In this document: positions 5,492 through 5,621 of the stretch, piece after piece
How positions within the stretch are numbered: position 1 is the first letter of the stretch
Layout of the letters: each line of letters starts with the position of its first letter
The notes under the pieces: model-generated
What the model was told of the DNA's origin: nothing
What the model saw: only the letters and a program-made list of their open reading frames with translations
Databases searched by the model: none
Made by a program: the position numbers and the translations under genes
From: Thermoleophilia bacterium
GTDB taxonomy: Bacteria; Actinomycetota; Thermoleophilia; Miltoncostaeales; Miltoncostaeaceae
NCBI GenBank assembly: GCA_016463385.1
Contig: JAEMRL010000184.1
Span: 1 to 5,621, forward strand
Direction: 5' to 3'
DNA length: 5,621 nt

Positions 5492-5621
5492 AGCATGGTA
5501 CCGGATCGGTGGGCGCGCGCGGCGACGGCGTCCGGAGGGCGTCTCCTGTGCGTCTCACGGGGCGCTTCCTCAGAGCGGGTGGCGCCACGTGACCGTCTGT
5601 GCGCTCGGACGAATCCGTGCG
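5492..5621. other. Region without a supportable gene
   Basis: No reading frame here has both a plausible start with a ribosome binding site and recognisable protein content. It should contain the tRNA promoter: TACCAT at 5495-5500 on the minus strand fits a -10 but no -35 accompanies it. A perfect 10-bp palindrome, GTGGCGCCAC, is at 5579-5588, overlapping a CACGTG at 5586-5591. A GTG at 5589 opens a frame to the window edge but is too short to judge. Confidence 0.4.

Noticed and set aside
5275..5496. Small minus-strand frame covering the tRNA
   Set aside because: It is a translation of the tRNA-Pro gene and its flanks.
5495..5523. tRNA promoter with TACCAT as -10
   Set aside because: The -10 fits, but no -35-like sequence occurs 16-19 bp upstream, so it is noted only in the gene-free region.
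1..5621. CRISPR array, insertion sequence, phage or defence genes
   Set aside because: No regularly spaced repeats, transposase or integrase motifs, or compositional break are visible.

Overview
The window is very GC-rich, with G or C at most third codon positions, GTG starts and no plasmid or phage genes. It looks like an ordinary chromosomal segment of a high-GC actinobacterium. The style of the LigA protein (its nucleotidyltransferase/OB stretch and zinc finger) and of the PAP2-type enzyme makes me lean toward Thermoleophilia (Solirubrobacterales-like). That placement is inference and I could not test it.

Layout. Two genes run rightward: the 3' part of ligA (NAD+-dependent DNA ligase; its first ~45 codons lie before the window) and, overlapping its stop in a GTGA arrangement, a gene for a small four-helix membrane protein of unknown function. 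They collide tail to tail with a leftward gene for a DacB/PBP4-type D-Ala-D-Ala carboxypeptidase, and the two reading frames share 44 bp. Directly upstream of dacB, in the same direction, is a 65-residue helix-turn-helix protein with a textbook Shine-Dalgarno. Ahead of it is a strong sigma70-type promoter (TTGACA, 17 bp, GATAAC) whose spacer carries a 10-bp palindrome, followed by a ~120-nt leader containing inverted repeats. Further right, still leftward, come a GC-rich hairpin, a polytopic PAP2_3-type phosphatase/phosphotransferase, and a tRNA-Pro(CGG) gene. The last ~130 bp hold no gene I can support.

How the parts fit together. The dacB unit concerns peptidoglycan trimming outside the membrane. 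The PAP2 protein probably acts on a lipid phosphate or on phosphoinositol-type head groups in the membrane, so both are envelope genes, but separate promoters and a hairpin between them suggest separate units. ligA and its partner form their own unit.

Two points deserve a second look. First, LigA has Asn where the motif IV lysine (E. coli Lys290, an NAD+-contacting residue) is expected, encoded by a codon (AAT) that is unusual for this genome. Second, dacB has intact catalytic motifs and a good signal peptide but no ATG, GTG, TTG or CTG start near that signal peptide; its frame runs one base out of register with the small HTH gene, which ends exactly there. I see no convincing new multi-gene system.
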